From Sapientia aquatica (GTDB lineage: Bacteria > Pseudomonadota > Gammaproteobacteria > Burkholderiales > Burkholderiaceae_D), in assembly GCF_004358105.1 (NCBI RefSeq), contig NZ_SMYL01000008.1, forward strand, positions 62,001 to 126,000: 64,000 bases of DNA. The letters run 5' to 3'. The position numbers and the translations under genes are program-made. Below are positions 9,901 to 19,198 of the stretch, one piece after another (the first letter of the stretch is position 1; every line of letters starts with the position of its first letter). The notes under the pieces were generated by a model. That model was not told where the DNA came from. It saw only the letters and a program-made list of their open reading frames with translations, and did not search any database.

Positions 9901-12900
9901 GTGGTGATATTAGGTAAGTAGGTGTTGTAGTACACCCCAAAGCCAGAACCATTGGAACTACCTGCAATGGTCACGTTGCCACCGACGCCCTTGGTACTGG
10001 CTGTATTAATACTGATATTACCGACTGGATTCAAACCATTGGCATTGGTGCTGGCATTGACCGCATTACCGCTCAAATAGGCATTACCGCCGCTGGTTTT
10101 AATGGTCAACGGATTGAGCAAGGTGATGCCGTTTTGATTGCCGGAATTACCAATAATCGAGACATTACCGCCCAGGGTAGTAATGTTGACCACGTTGGAA
10201 ATATTGACCCCAGAAGCACTTCCGTTTCCGGTTAGCGAGAAATTGCCAGTCGATAGCGCGGTAAATGCGTTAGTAATATTGACCCCAGTTGCGCCGCCAC
10301 CAGCAATCGCAATATTGTTGGCCGAATTTAACTGGGCCAAGCCATAAATCCAAATACCGTAATAGCTGCTGCTGTTGCCCAATAAAGAAATATTACTGGC
10401 TGAAATCGTAATCGGGCCAGAACTCCAAATACCGATATCACTAGTCCCAGTTCCGTTAATCGAAACGTTACCGCCAGCCATCGTTACATTGCTGAATTCA
10501 ACGCCAGCCTGACCGGTGCCGAACAAGCTAATATTGTTGGGCGCATTAATTATTTCCGTGTTACCGGTTAAGCAAACGCCTTTAATATTATTTGCGCTAT
10601 TAATTCCAGAGATTGTTACGTTGCCACCACTGGTCAAATTAAGATTACCGCCCACAAAAGTGCCGTAATAATTGGATCCAGTGGCATTAATCCCAATACC
10701 ATTGGCCGCAGCAATGTTGAGGTTATTGACCGCGTTAAAGCCGGTATAACCCGACGCACTGATGTTGACATTTCCCGCGCCAGCGATGTTGTTATACGTT
10801 CCGTACAAATCGATACCGGTTGAGCCCGTTGTAGTGCCCTGTATCGTGACATTTCCGCCCGTGCTGGTGATATTTAAGCTCGGCGCGATCAAGGTTTGTA
10901 ATGGTAACGTGATGCACGGTTGAGGCGCACTTAAATAAATACCGCGTCCGCTAGTTCCATTACCGATCAAGGTCACGTTGTTACCAGAAATATTAAGATA
11001 AGCCCCGTTATTGGCCTTAATCCCATCTATCCCGCTACCGTTGACGGTGGCATTATTGAACGCGGACAACACTGTCGAGCCCGCATCAAAATATACCCCT
11101 TGTGCCGCACTGGTACTGGAATTACCTAAAACTCGGATGTCTTGTCCAGCACTAATATTGAGCAATGGAACATTGGTATAAATTCCATCACCGCCAGACG
11201 AATTACCGCGCAGTCTTACGCTACCCTGAGCAGACGTAATATTGATCGCAGCCCCGGTAATGCATAATCCGTTGGCGCTACCAACACCCACACCAACCAT
11301 GGAAATATTCCCGCCACCAAGAATGTTGGCACTCGACTGTTCTGCCAAGACAAAGCCGTAGCCATTACCAACCCCGCGCCCAGATAGACTGGTATTGCCA
11401 GCGCCATTGGAGCTCAATTGGTAACCAATATAGAGACCATTACCGTTCGCACCAGTGCCATTACCGATCACCGTAATATCGGCTCCCGCATTCAACATGG
11501 TGGCAAGCGGATTAAGATAGACGCCGGTGTTGGTTCCGTTACCCGTAACACTAATCGCACCGTTGGCGGCAGAAATATTGACCGAACCACCACTTAAATT
11601 CACGCCGAAACCAGCACTAACGGTAGTTCCAGCCACCGTCACATTACCCGCGGTGGCCACATTGAATTTGCCACCAACGAAGGTCCCATTACCGCTCGTG
11701 CCAGCCCCACTAATGGCGACATTGTTCCCGCCAGCCAGAATCAAATTATCTTGCGCACTGACGCCACTGGTGCCACTGGCATTGATCGTAATATTGGTTG
11801 CACCCGTTATATTGTTAAAGGTACCGTACAGATCTACACCAGTCGAGCCAGTAGTATTACCCACCACGAGTACGTCGCCACCAGTGCTGGTAATATTCAA
11901 ACTTGGTGCAGCGGAAGGTTGACCAGGAATGGTGACGCAAATCAGCGGGGTCGTTAAATACACACCACGTCCACTCGTTCCGTTACCCACCACGCTCACA
12001 TTGTTGGCCGAAATATTGAGATAGTCGCCGGTCGCTTTAATACCATCTAAACCAGTGCCAAACAGCGACGCATTATTGCTTGCAGTTAGTAACGTGGTGG
12101 CGCCATCAAACAAGACGCCTTGCGCACCGTTAATGGTGCTGTTGCCCGAGACATTTAAATTCTGCCCAGCCGAGATATTGAGTAAGGCGACATTCGAATA
12201 AAATCCCACACCTGACGACGAGTTACCGGACAACGTGATATTACCGACTGTGGATTCAATATTGACGGTTCCACCGGTAATACATAAGCCATTAGCGCCA
12301 CCAAGGCCAACACCGCCAATAACAATATCGCCTATGCCGAGAATATTGGTACTGGCATGCTCTGCCAAATCAAAGCCAAATCCATTGCCGGTTCCATTGC
12401 CTGCTAACACGGTGGTGCCGCCAGCAGCCGAACTTAAGTTATAGCCAATATAGAGACCATTGGCATTGGTTTTATTACCGATACCGATACCCACCGCACT
12501 AATATTGGTGCCAGCATCCAAAATGGTCACGACCGAATTCATCGACACAGCAGTCGAGGTACCGTTACCAAACAAACTCACATTTCCAGCGGTCGCCGAG
12601 ATATTGACGGTGCTACCAATAAAATCAATACCGTCACCGCCGCTGACCGTACTGCCATTTAACGTCGCGTTGCCTGCTGACGAAACATTGATTGTTCCAC
12701 CAATGTAGATACCATAGCTAGTCGAACCCGCGCCATTAACGGCCATATTGTTGCTGTTGGAAACGACCACATTATTGGTCGCATACACACCATTGATACC
12801 TGAGCCATTTAGCGTGACATTGATGGCTCCGGTAATGTTGTTATAGGCCCCGTATAGATCGATGCCAGACGAGCCGGTGGCATTGCCGATGACGACAACA

Positions 12901-15900
12901 TCGCCACCATCGCTGCTGATGTTTAGGCTAGGTCCATTTAAGAAAATACCGCGGCCATTGGTACCATTACCAACTACGGTGACATTATTGCCTGAGATAT
13001 TTAAATAAGACCCAGTGGCTTTAATTCCATCGATACCACTGCCAAATAGCGATACGTTATTAATTGCAAGGATCACCGTAGCAGGGTTATCAAATAGAAC
13101 GCCTTGCGATGAATTGGAGCTGGTATTACCGGCCAAACTCAAATTTTGACCCGCGCTCACATCGAGTACAGCAGCATTGGTATAAATTCCGTTGGCCGTG
13201 GAAGAATTCCCGGTCAATACGACGTTGCCCTGGGTCGATGAAATACTGATCGTCGGCCCAGTAATGCACAGCCCATTGCTATTACCGTACCCCGTTCCAA
13301 TCAACGCAACATCGCCAACGCTAAGAATATTGGCATTTCCATTTTGCGCTAATGTAAAACCATAACCATTACCGGTGCCGATACCTTGCAACGTCGTGGT
13401 TCCAATCGCAAACGAACTAATGTTATAACCGATGTACAAGCCGTTACTGCTGGCCCCCGCCCCTCGACCCATCACGCTAACGTTATTACCGGCGCTAAAT
13501 AAGGTCGCTAATGGATTGAAGTATGCGCCTGTAATCGTCCCACTTCCTGCGACATTGATATCGCCTTTGTTGGCAATAAAATTAACATCGTTCCCAATCA
13601 AATTTAAACCGTATCCACCACTAACCGCGCTGGCGTTCAACGATATATTTCCAGCAGTCGATACATTGAATGTGTAGCCCACAAAAGTCCCGTTTCCGAA
13701 ACTGCCTTGGGTAGTAAGAGCTACGTTGTTATTAGCCGAGATGCTCAGATTATTGGTCACAACCAAACCATTCAAACCGGAGGCGTTGAGCGTTACGTTG
13801 TTAGCGCCCGAGATAGTGTTATACCGTCCGAACAGATCAATCCCTGATGCGCCAGTAGCATTGCCGATCACGGTCACATCACCGCCCAAGCTGGTCAAAC
13901 TCAGATTGGTCGGGGTTAAAAAAATCCCTCGTTCACTCGTGCCATTGCCCACCACCGTAATATTGTTGCCAGAAATATTGAGATAGGTGCCTGTGGTCTT
14001 GATACCGTTCTGTCCAGAACCATTGAACTGTGCATTATTGCCCGCTGCGATCAGAGTCGCGTTGGTATCAAATAGCACTCCTTGCACACCATTGTTGAGC
14101 GACGTACCGGAGACGCAACTATTTTGTCCAGCCGAGATATTGAACAAGGCTACATTGGTATAAATACCGTTAGCCGAATTAGAACTACCGGTAATGGTCA
14201 CATTGCCTTTTGTCGAACTAACATTGACCCCGCCCGCCTGCACGGTAATCGAAGTACCGTTCGGGTAAGTGAAGATCGCACTGCCGGTAACGTTTAGTCC
14301 ATTGCCGCTACCGCCACCACTGCTAAGACCAACCACACGGACATCATTGGTGCCAGTAATCGTGCTATTTTGCTGTCCCGCCATTTGCACACCGTAGCCA
14401 CTACCAATACCAATTCCTTGAAGCCTGGTCGCATTGCCCGCATTGGATCCCAGATTACCGAGATACAGTCCATTTCCATTGCCACCGCTTGCTAATCCCG
14501 CCACAGTAATATTGTTACCGGCATTCAGACTGGTATTGCCCGGATTGATATAGATAGCAGTCGATAATCCAGTACCAGTAATGCTCACATCGCCATTGGT
14601 GGCCGTGATGTTGGCAAATTTACCTTGAAGATTTACGCCGATGGAATCTGTTCCTGAGTTAGCAACCCAAGATACATTTCCGCCAGCGACGACACTAGTT
14701 TGTCCATCGGCATTTATGCCAAATCCAGTCGACGCCAAGCCACCAATAAATAGGTTATTGCCATCCGATGCAGTTAGATTATTCGTGACCGTAAATCCAC
14801 TCACACCAGAAGCATTAATCGTTGTATTGCCTGCGGCACTGATGGTGTTATTAGCACCGTATAAATCGATACCGCCTGCCTCTGTGGCATTACCTAGCAG
14901 GACGATATCACCGCCAGAGCTGCTTAAATTTAAATTGGAAGTACTCGCAAAAATACCGCGCCCAGAGGTCCCATTACCAATGACTGTAATGTTATTACCC
15001 GAGATATTTAGGTTGCTTCCAGTCGCTTTGATACCATCAATACCTGTTCCATATAAGGTCACATTGTTGGTCGCCGCGAGCGCACTGACGCCACCGGCGA
15101 AAACCAAACCTTGCACGGTATTGGTACTGGAGTTAGCGCTTAAATTGATGTTTTGTGCGGCACTGATATTAAGTAGCACAGCATTGGTACTAATCCCATT
15201 ACCAGAGCTTGAATTTCCAGTGATGGTGACATTACCTTTGGTTGAATTAATCACCACCGAATTACCCGTGATGCACACAGCATTGCTCGAACCGGGTGCC
15301 ACGCCCGCAATCGTAATATCGCCGATACCCGAAATGACGCTGCTGGTTTGACCAGGCATTTGCAGCCCATAGCCGTTGCCTGTTCCATTGCCTTGAAATG
15401 TCGTACTACCAGCGGCATTGGATGAAAGGTTATAGCCCATGTATAAGCCATTACCATTTGTACCGGTTGCCACGCCGAGTACGTTGACGTTTTGCCCGGT
15501 GTTGAAACTAATGTAGTACGGATTAATAAATCCGCCGCTGCCGGCGCCGACACCTGAAATACTAATGTTGCCGGCGGTAGCGGTAATATTGAGCGCATTA
15601 CCGGTTACGCATAATCCAGTAGCGATGGCGGCGGTTCCTTGCAGGCTTACATTGCCAGTTGTCGAGCTAAGATTAAACACGCCACCGGTGATGCACAAAC
15701 CGTTGCTATTGCCAAAACTGCCGCCGCTGATTGCAATATTTCCTGCGCTGGCAATGCCGGTATAAGTTGGCCCGACAAGTTCCAATCCATAACCATTGGC
15801 CGAGCCCTGCAAAGTAGTCATGACGCCAGAATTTGATTGCAGATTGCCGATCAAAACCCCGTTGGCTGCGCTACCTATGCCAGTTCCGAGGACTGAAATA

Positions 15901-18900
15901 TTGTTGCCAGCATTGATATAGGCATTGCTTGGATTAATCAAAACGCCGTTGGTCGTGCCGTTACCTACCACACTGACATTTCCGCGGGTGGCGTTCAATA
16001 CAGATTTGGCGCCCAGCAATTCAACCCCATAAGCACCACTTGCGGTGGTCGCGCTTAAGGTCACATTGCCGATTGTCGTGAAGTTACTCGATCCACCAAC
16101 ATAAATAGCATTACCCGTCGTTGCCACGCCGGTGATGGTAATGTTGTTGGCAGCCGAACTCGCCAAGCTATTGACAACATTAATCCCGCTGGTACCAGAA
16201 CCGGTCACAACGATGTTGTTAGCCGCTGCGATCGCATTACTGGCGCCGTTTAAGTCGATGCCGGGTGACGCCGTGGAGTAACCAGTGACCACGACATCGC
16301 CAGTGGTTCCATTCATAACCAAACTTGGTCCGCTCAAATAAATCCCACGTCCTAAGGTGCCATTTCCAAGGACATTGACTGAACCGCCCGTGATGTTGAG
16401 GAAGCTACCGGTATCTTTAATTCCATCCAATCCGGTCCCGTAAATCACCACATTATTATTAGCCAAAAACGCAGTAGCCCCGCCATCGAACGAAATACCT
16501 TGATTAGCGTTGCTGCTTGAATTGCCCGATACATTAATATTTTTGCCGGCGCTCACGTTCAAGGCGAGCGCATTGGTATAAATTCCACTCGCTGCCGTGG
16601 CATTACCGGTGAGGGTCACATTGCCTGAGCTGGAAGCGATGTTGACGCCACTGCCAGTAATACACAGCGCATTGCTGTTGGCAGGACTAACACCAACAAT
16701 GGTGATATTGCCGGCGCCCAAAATATTAGTGCTAGTTTGTCCCGCCAATTGAACGCCATAGCCACTGCCTGTTCCAGTACCTTGCAGATTGGTTACCCCA
16801 CCAGCGGTCGAATTGAAGTTATAACCAATGTAGACGCCATTGGTATTGGAACCATTGCCATTTCCAGCGATGTTGATATTCTGTCCCGCGCTAAGATTGG
16901 TCAGCAGCGGATTAATATACAACCCCGCAACCGTGCCGTTGCCGGAGATAGTGACGTTACCGCCGGTCGCCGTAATATTGAGCGCGTTACTGTTGACCGA
17001 TACCCCAGTGCTGTAATTAGCAATTGCTGTCCAAGTCACGTTACCGGCGGCCGATAAGTTGGTCGAACCGCTCGGTGCGCTTATCCCGATACCACCACTG
17101 CTGGCGTTACCGATCACGTTAATATCGTTGAGGGAAGAGATATTCAGATTTTGGCCAGACGCGCTGGCAAAGCTCACACCACTGCCGGTGTCGGAGCTGC
17201 CCGTCAAATTGATAAAGCCAGCGTTAATGGTGGTATTCGATCCTGCAAAAACAATTCCGCTCGCCCCACCGACGCCGCTGCCGATTAAATTAACATTACC
17301 GCCATTCAAACTAATATTGTTACCACCACCAACGGTAATGGTTCCGTTGTAGGCCGTTGCCGTCAAATTTAATGCCCCCGACTTAGAACTGATATTGACG
17401 TTAGGTTGAATAGTTATCGCCGCATCCGCAAACAACATCAATGTTGCGCTAGTTCCTGTGGTCTTATAAATCGACGCGTTGACATTCAAATTACCGGTAT
17501 CCGTACCGGGACTAGCCGTCGTTACGGTGACGTCTGTGCCGCTATTGAGCGTCGTTTGGATTGACGTATTAGGAACCCGTCCGCTACTACCTTGGCTGTT
17601 AAACAGACCGCCGGTCTGCGTGGCATTGACCAAAATAGTCGTGCTATCAATGGTCATATTGGTTGGATCAATCATCCACAAACCAGCCTTGCCACCATTG
17701 GCGCTTGGCGCATTCACCGCGCCTTGCATGGTCAACGTATGCCCAGACGTTTCGACTGTCCCGCCATTGCCGCTGACCAAGGCAGCCGCGTTAAAGCTAC
17801 TGCTGGAATCAACGACAACTGCTTGGGCATAGCTAATATTTTGTTTAGGCAGAACTCCCAAGGTGTCGCCGCCGACCACCACATGCCCGCCGCCACTTGC
17901 CCCGCTGGCGTTGATATTGGTGCCGTTGACGATGCCGATGTATTGACCCTGCACAATCGCATTACCGCCAATCCCAGTCGTACCCGAAACATCGACGCTG
18001 GCATTGGCTAACATCACCGCGCCATTAATGCCGCCGTCGATATTAACTACGCCACCTTTAGCCGAAACAAGGCCAGAAACATTGAGCACCGAATCGAGCA
18101 CATCGCTGTTGCCGCGCGCGCTCAGCAATGCCACGCCGCCGTCCGCTTTAATCGTGCCAGAATTGTCCACCAACGCTTTAGCACTAGGCTTATCAATGAC
18201 GATATTAACGACCTGCCCATTGGATAACGCCAAGGTAGCGGAGTCGCCCGCACCCAGAATCACCCGCCCGCCGTTGGCTTGAATTGTTCCCGCATTAGCG
18301 ACGCTGTCAGACAACAGAACCACATAGCCATTATCGGCTTTGATATTGCCGTAATTGAGTACGCGGCCTGTCGTGCCGCTACCGATAAATTGGTAATTTC
18401 CGGCCAAGAAATTGGTATCGCTAATCGATTTTGTGGTGGCTAATAAGCCGCCCACATCCACATACGAGCCGCGTCCAAATACCACGCCGTTGGGATTCAC
18501 AATCAACACGCGCCCATTGGCACTCAAACTACCGTCGATCACCGTAGCGCTGGAACCGAGAACCCGATTCAACGTTGCTGCATTAGCGTTCGGTTGCACA
18601 AACTGCACGCTCGCACCTGCGCCGATTCCAAACGATTGCCAATTCAAAATCGCGTTTTGCGAACTTTGATTGATGATCATGCTATTGGTCGTCGGTGTGC
18701 TAATGGTGGCGCTGCCTGCAGCGACGGTTGCACCGCTGGGCAATACTGAAACCGGTTGCCCCGCGTTGGCAATATCTTGGGTCGCAAAGGCCAAGGTCAG
18801 CGCAACGCAAAAACTTCGTAGCGCAACGGCTGCGCTTTGCTTACCGGGGTCGTTATTGCCGACACTGGCTAACGCTTCGGACGCCGCCGACAAGCCCGCA

Positions 18901-19049
18901 CTTCCTTGACCAAGTGCATCCGACGCACCGCTGGCACCTCCTGCCCCACTAGCGCCGCTGCCTTTGCCTTGAGACATCACGGTCTCAGCAACAGCTACTA
19001 ACATTCCAAGTCGTTTACTAAAAATAAGGCGAGGTAAATTCGAGTTCAT
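3960..19049 (-). CDS. Giant TpsA-type exoprotein/adhesin with sequon-rich repeat domain (HMW1A-like)
   Basis: A 5029-residue secreted two-partner substrate. The N-terminus is an extended signal region (LIFSKRLGMLVAVAET-type, residues 8-24), then an unusual ~50-residue Gly/Ser/Ala linker and a hydrophobic segment ending near residue 96 (IANAG). Residues ~100-230 are the haemagglutination-activity (TPS) domain, with NPNGVVFGRGS marking the conserved N-P-N-G-[IV] motif. Residues ~250-3650 are short G/N/S/T/V beta-helix strands, including six ~330-residue super-repeats. Residues ~3680-4938 are a 10-residue repeat of the type NGTSGGNTSG. A non-repetitive C-terminal ~90 residues end with two cysteines 18 residues apart, like the disulphide tail that tethers HMW1 to its pore. 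TpsB lies upstream and the HMW1C-like transferase downstream. The reading frame is open throughout. Likely role: a very long, heavily glycosylated surface fibre for adhesion or cell-cell contact; binding target unknown. Confidence 0.93.
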   Translation of the reverse strand: MNSNLPRLIFSKRLGMLVAVAETVMSQGKGSGASGAGGASGASDALGQGSAGLSAASEALASVGNNDPGKQSAAVALRSFCVALTLAFATQDIANAGQPVSVLPSGATVAAGSATISTPTTNSMIINQSSQNAILNWQSFGIGAGASVQFVQPNANAATLNRVLGSSATVIDGSLSANGRVLIVNPNGVVFGRGSYVDVGGLLATTKSISDTNFLAGNYQFIGSGTTGRVLNYGNIKADNGYVVLLSDSVANAGTIQANGGRVILGAGDSATLALSNGQVVNIVIDKPSAKALVDNSGTIKADGGVALLSARGNSDVLDSVLNVSGLVSAKGGVVNIDGGINGAVMLANASVDVSGTTGIGGNAIVQGQYIGIVNGTNINASGASGGGHVVVGGDTLGVLPKQNISYAQAVVVDSSSSFNAAALVSGNGGTVETSGHTLTMQGAVNAPSANGGKAGLWMIDPTNMTIDSTTILVNATQTGGLFNSQGSSGRVPNTSIQTTLNSGTDVTVTTASPGTDTGNLNVNASIYKTTGTSATLMLFADAAITIQPNVNISSKSGALNLTATAYNGTITVGGGNNISLNGGNVNLIGSGVGGASGIVFAGSNTTINAGFINLTGSSDTGSGVSFASASGQNLNISSLNDINVIGNASSGGIGISAPSGSTNLSAAGNVTWTAIANYSTGVSVNSNALNITATGGNVTISGNGTVAGLYINPLLTNLSAGQNINIAGNGNGSNTNGVYIGYNFNSTAGGVTNLQGTGTGSGYGVQLAGQTSTNILGAGNITIVGVSPANSNALCITGSGVNIASSSGNVTLTGNATAASGIYTNALALNVSAGKNINVSGNSSSNANQGISFDGGATAFLANNNVVIYGTGLDGIKDTGSFLNITGGSVNVLGNGTLGRGIYLSGPSLVMNGTTGDVVVTGYSTASPGIDLNGASNAIAAANNIVVTGSGTSGINVVNSLASSAANNITITGVATTGNAIYVGGSSNFTTIGNVTLSATTASGAYGVELLGAKSVLNATRGNVSVVGNGTTNGVLINPSNAYINAGNNISVLGTGIGSAANGVLIGNLQSNSGVMTTLQGSANGYGLELVGPTYTGIASAGNIAISGGSFGNSNGLCITGGVFNLSSTTGNVSLQGTAAIATGLCVTGNALNITATAGNISISGVGAGSGGFINPYYISFNTGQNVNVLGVATGTNGNGLYMGYNLSSNAAGSTTFQGNGTGNGYGLQMPGQTSSVISGIGDITIAGVAPGSSNAVCITGNSVVINSTKGNVTITGNSSSGNGISTNAVLLNISAAQNINLSANSSTNTVQGLVFAGGVSALAATNNVTLYGTGIDGIKATGSNLNISGNNITVIGNGTSGRGIFASTSNLNLSSSGGDIVLLGNATEAGGIDLYGANNTISAAGNTTINASGVSGFTVTNNLTASDGNNLFIGGLASTGFGINADGQTSVVAGGNVSWVANSGTDSIGVNLQGKFANITATNGDVSITGTGLSTAIYINPGNTSLNAGNNITVAGLASGGNGNGLYLGNLGSNAGNATRLQGIGIGSGYGVQMAGQQNSTITGTNDVRVVGLSSGGGSGNGLNVTGSAIFTYPNGTSITVQAGGVNVSSTKGNVTITGSSNSANGIYTNVALFNISAGQNSCVSGTSLNNGVQGVLFDTNATLIAAGNNAQFNGSGQNGIKTTGTYLNISGNNITVVGNGTSERGIFLTPTNLSLTSLGGDVTVIGNATGASGIDLFGRYNTISGANNVTLNASGLNGLVVTNNLSISANNNVALTTQGSFGNGTFVGYTFNVSTAGNISLNASAVSGGYGLNLIGNDVNFIANKGDINVAGSGTITGAYFNPLATLFSAGNNVSVMGRGAGASSNGLYIGYNISSFAIGTTTLQGIGTGNGYGFTLAQNGNANILSVGDVALIGTGYGNSNGLCITGPTISISSTQGNVVLTGNSSTANGIYTNAAVLDVSAGQNLSLAGNTSSNSSQGVLFDNPATVILAINNVSLFGSGIDGIKATGSYLNISGNNVTVVGNGTNGRGIFLNGPSLNISSDGGDVVVIGNATGSSGIDLYGAYNNITGAINVTLNGSGINGVYATNNVVVSNSNNMAVNGAGSTSYGIYIGGTINVSSAGNATLNGSTVSGGDGIDFIGSTVNISATAGNVSLFGNGTSTAVSMNSVVTILDAGTNISAVGIGIGNKTNANGLYIGYNLSSAAGGTTVLAGNGTGNGFGFDLAEHASTNILGIGDIVIGGVGLGGANGLCITGGTVNIESTVGNITLSGNSSSGVGFYSNVALLNISAGQNLNVSGNSTINGAQGVLFDGATTLLTASNNASLFGTGLDGIKATGDYLNISANNVSVVGNGTSGRGVYLTTPLICVTIPGQPSAAPSLNITSTGGDVLVVGNTTGSTGVDLYGTFNNITGATNITINASGTSGVSAQDNLILAGGNNVAISGAGTSGNGTFVGGKFNVATAGNVTVAGTTVSAGFGVNLSGGSVNISAANGAISVTGNGTNTGVYLNPLATMLNAGADITVIGNGTGANGNGLYIGYQLSSNGAGNTSLSGRGVGNGYGFVLAEQSSANILGGGNISMVGVGVGSANGLCITGAAINITSAQGSVRLRGNSSGGDGIYTNVPLLNISAGQDIRVLGNSSTSAAQGVYFDAGSTVLSAFNNATVNGSGIDGIKANNGAYLNISGNNVTLIGNGTSGRGIYLSAPQPCITLPLQTLIAPSLNITSTGGNVTIQGTTTGSTGIDLYGTYNNIAGAGNVNISASGYTGFNAVNNLNIAAANGIGINATGSNYYGTFVGGNLNLTSGGNVTISGINSANNIKGVCLTGNTEIINAPNNISLFGTGQAGVEFSNVTMAGGNVSINGTGTSDIGIWSSGPITISASNISLLGNSSSYYGIWIYGLAQLNSANNIAIAGGGATGVNITNAFTALSTGNFSLTGNGSASGVNISNVVNITTLGGNVSIIGNSGNQNGITLLNPLTIKTSGGNAYLSGNAVNASTNANGLNPVGNISINTASTKGVGGNVTIAGSSNGSGFGVYYNTYLPNITTGGGAYVINGTSITNFGTYLNVVPNFSQGNNISLIGSSDIGVGLHLNRDMNNISVNGSLALIGSSRVQVGYTMSGGMNLTASNGTLLIEGISQNSSGVLITSGSNVNVSGNVTILGISGNGTGVLTAYTNLTNARNGVMNVIGNSTTSVGLQLSNTNATNAQNGTLNLLGNTINGTAGSSLINGTLIRNNQSGGNFSIGGGASTGNSNGTVIANSTFNNNGTLALNGSAVGGDGLQLAGGNTIAANSVNAQATSGNAIDFAAGNNTLSAPSINGTSNGSGSGVLFSGGNNTVTSQIVGVSDSGSGVVFNSNGASSQNIVGNVSGSSNNVSGAGSGVQFSASNSPSISGTITGNSSGAGSGVSFASGNTTINAFNNLTGNSNAGSGVGFVGGAVNLTNGVTVTGNSQSGVGINVSNAGSNLTYTGGLNLNGSVQTASLNGAAISVLSNLSSSDNSNLNINGGNTTPSGANVINIQGNISVGTANATIWSAGAQVNQSGGTILANTANFAGSGDVVLGNIVAKNLPVASTGNITIANTITVPNNLALSGANITQAPNATINAANVSLAATNAINLYGNTTASSNLSLNAPTLYNAGNVSAGTVNLNGATLASSGNVTGNVQGTVTPVAPIPFPNATANGTNGGNTSGNGTNGSNASGNGTSGGNTSGNGTSGGNTTGGNTTGNGTDNGNTSGNGTSGGTNSGNGTSGGNTSGNGTSGGNTSANGTSGGNTTGSNTTGNGTDNGNTSGNGTNGSNSSGNGTSGGNTSGNVTGNGTNGSNSTGNGTNGSNASGNGTSGGNTSGNGTSGGNTSGNGTSGGNGTNGSNASGNGTSSGNTSGNGTSGGSTSGNGTNGSNASANGTSSGNTSSNGTSGGNTSGNGTNGSNSSGNGTSGGNTSSNGTNDGNTSSNGTNGSNSSGNGTSGGNTSSNGTNGGNTSSNGTNGSNSSSNGTSGGNTSGNGTNGGNTSANGTNGGNTSGNGTNGSNTSGNGTSGGNTSGNGTSGGNTSANGTSGGNTTGGNTTGNGTDNGNTSGNSTSGGTNSSNGTSGGTPSNNGTSGGNTSGNGTNGSNASGNGTNGGNTSSNGTNGGNTSSNGSNGSNSSSNGTSGGNTSGNGTSGGNTSGNGTSGGGNSTGNSTNGGNTSSNGTNGSNSSANGTSSGNTSGNGTGSGNTSSNGTSGGNSSSNGTSGGNISGNGTSSGNSSGGGNSSGNGTSGGNTSGNGTNGSNASGNGTSGGNTSSNGTSGGNTSGNGTSGGNISGNGTSGSNTSSNGTNGSNASGGGNTSSNGTNGSNATGNGTSGGNTSGNGTSGGNTSSNGTSGGNTSGNGTNGSNASGNGTSGGNTSSNGTSGGNTSGNGTSGGNTSGSGASGGGNSTGNSTSGGNTSGNGTNGSNSSGNGTSSGNTSGNGTSGGNTSGNGTSGGNTSSNGTNGSNATGNGTNGGNTSGNGTGGGNTSGNGTSGGNTSSNGTSGGNISGNGTSGGNSSGNATGGGNSSGNGTSGGNTSGNGTTGSNASGNGTSGGNTSSNGTSGVNTSGNGTSGGNTSGNGTSGGNTSGNGANGSNATGNGTSGGNTSGNGTNSSNASGNGTSSGNTSGNGANGSNASGNGTSGGNTSSNGTSGGNTSSNGFSGGNTSSNGTNGSNSSSNGTSGGNTSGNGASGGNVTGGGNTSSNGTSGVNTSGNGTSGGNTSGNGTSGGNTSGNGANGSNATGNGTSGGNTSSNGTSAGGNSTGNGTSGGNTSGNGTNGSNASGNASGGGNTSSNGSGGANTSGNGTSGGNTSGNGTSGGGNATGNGTSGTNTSGNGTNGSNASGNGTNGGNTSSNGTSGGNTSSNGTNGSNSSSNGTSGGNTSANGTNGGNTSGNGTSGGGNATGNGTGGGNTTGGNTTNSTIAQAEAHGYAPDVAQEVTELMTANPSVAAVVVSESEATQLPVDTTKPVPLAQQLLMDNPTNKLEPFICSGGSLIKLPQGEIRVDDACKAK
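4236..8010 (-). repeat. ~3.8-kb sequon-coding minisatellite inside the exoprotein gene
   Basis: A degenerate tandem repeat with a basic 30-bp period coding NGTSGGNTSG and variants (NGTNGSNASG, NGTSSGNTSS, NTTGGNTTGN). Nearly every Asn is the first residue of an N-x-S/T sequon, about one per five residues, which gives an estimated 200 or more sequons (not counted exactly). Because units are multiples of three bases, opposite-strand and shifted frames also stay open over kilobases. Codons vary between copies (for example GGC/GGT, AGT/TCC), so the protein motif is more conserved than the DNA. Confidence 0.9.
10800..16850 (-). repeat. Six ~1-kb tandem units coding the adhesin shaft
   Basis: Landmarks recur at regular spacing. 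The codons for G-I-D-L-Y-G-type segments lie near 16250, 14865, 13836, 12858, 11832 and 10810, and those for N-G-L-Y-I-G-Y-N near 16830, 15850, 15440, 14470, 13435, 12450 and 11430. The period is about 1.0 kb (~330-340 residues); the first interval is longer by about 400 bp, so one partial unit is inserted there. Most units also carry a G-L-C-I-T-G segment. This indicates growth of the shaft by segmental duplication and divergence. Confidence 0.8.
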
Positions 19050-19198
19050 AATGTTCTACTTCAAAATAGAAGATCTTTATATCGGCCGATACTGCTGAGC
19101 TAGTTCGTGAAAATGGTCTAAGCCCTTGCAAAAATCAGCGTGGACGGAAAATCAGTTAGCCATGTCAAATCATCTAATGCATGACAGGTCCAACCAAA

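Noticed and set aside
3960-19049. The tandem repeats considered as a CRISPR array or tRNA/satellite cluster
   Set aside because: Units have no unique spacers, are multiples of three bases and lie in one open frame with signal region and C-terminal domain.
19100-19198. TTGACA at 19163-19168 (minus strand) as a separate promoter of the exoprotein
   Set aside because: No acceptable -10 hexamer at 16-18 bases; operon transcription from upstream of tpsB is simpler.
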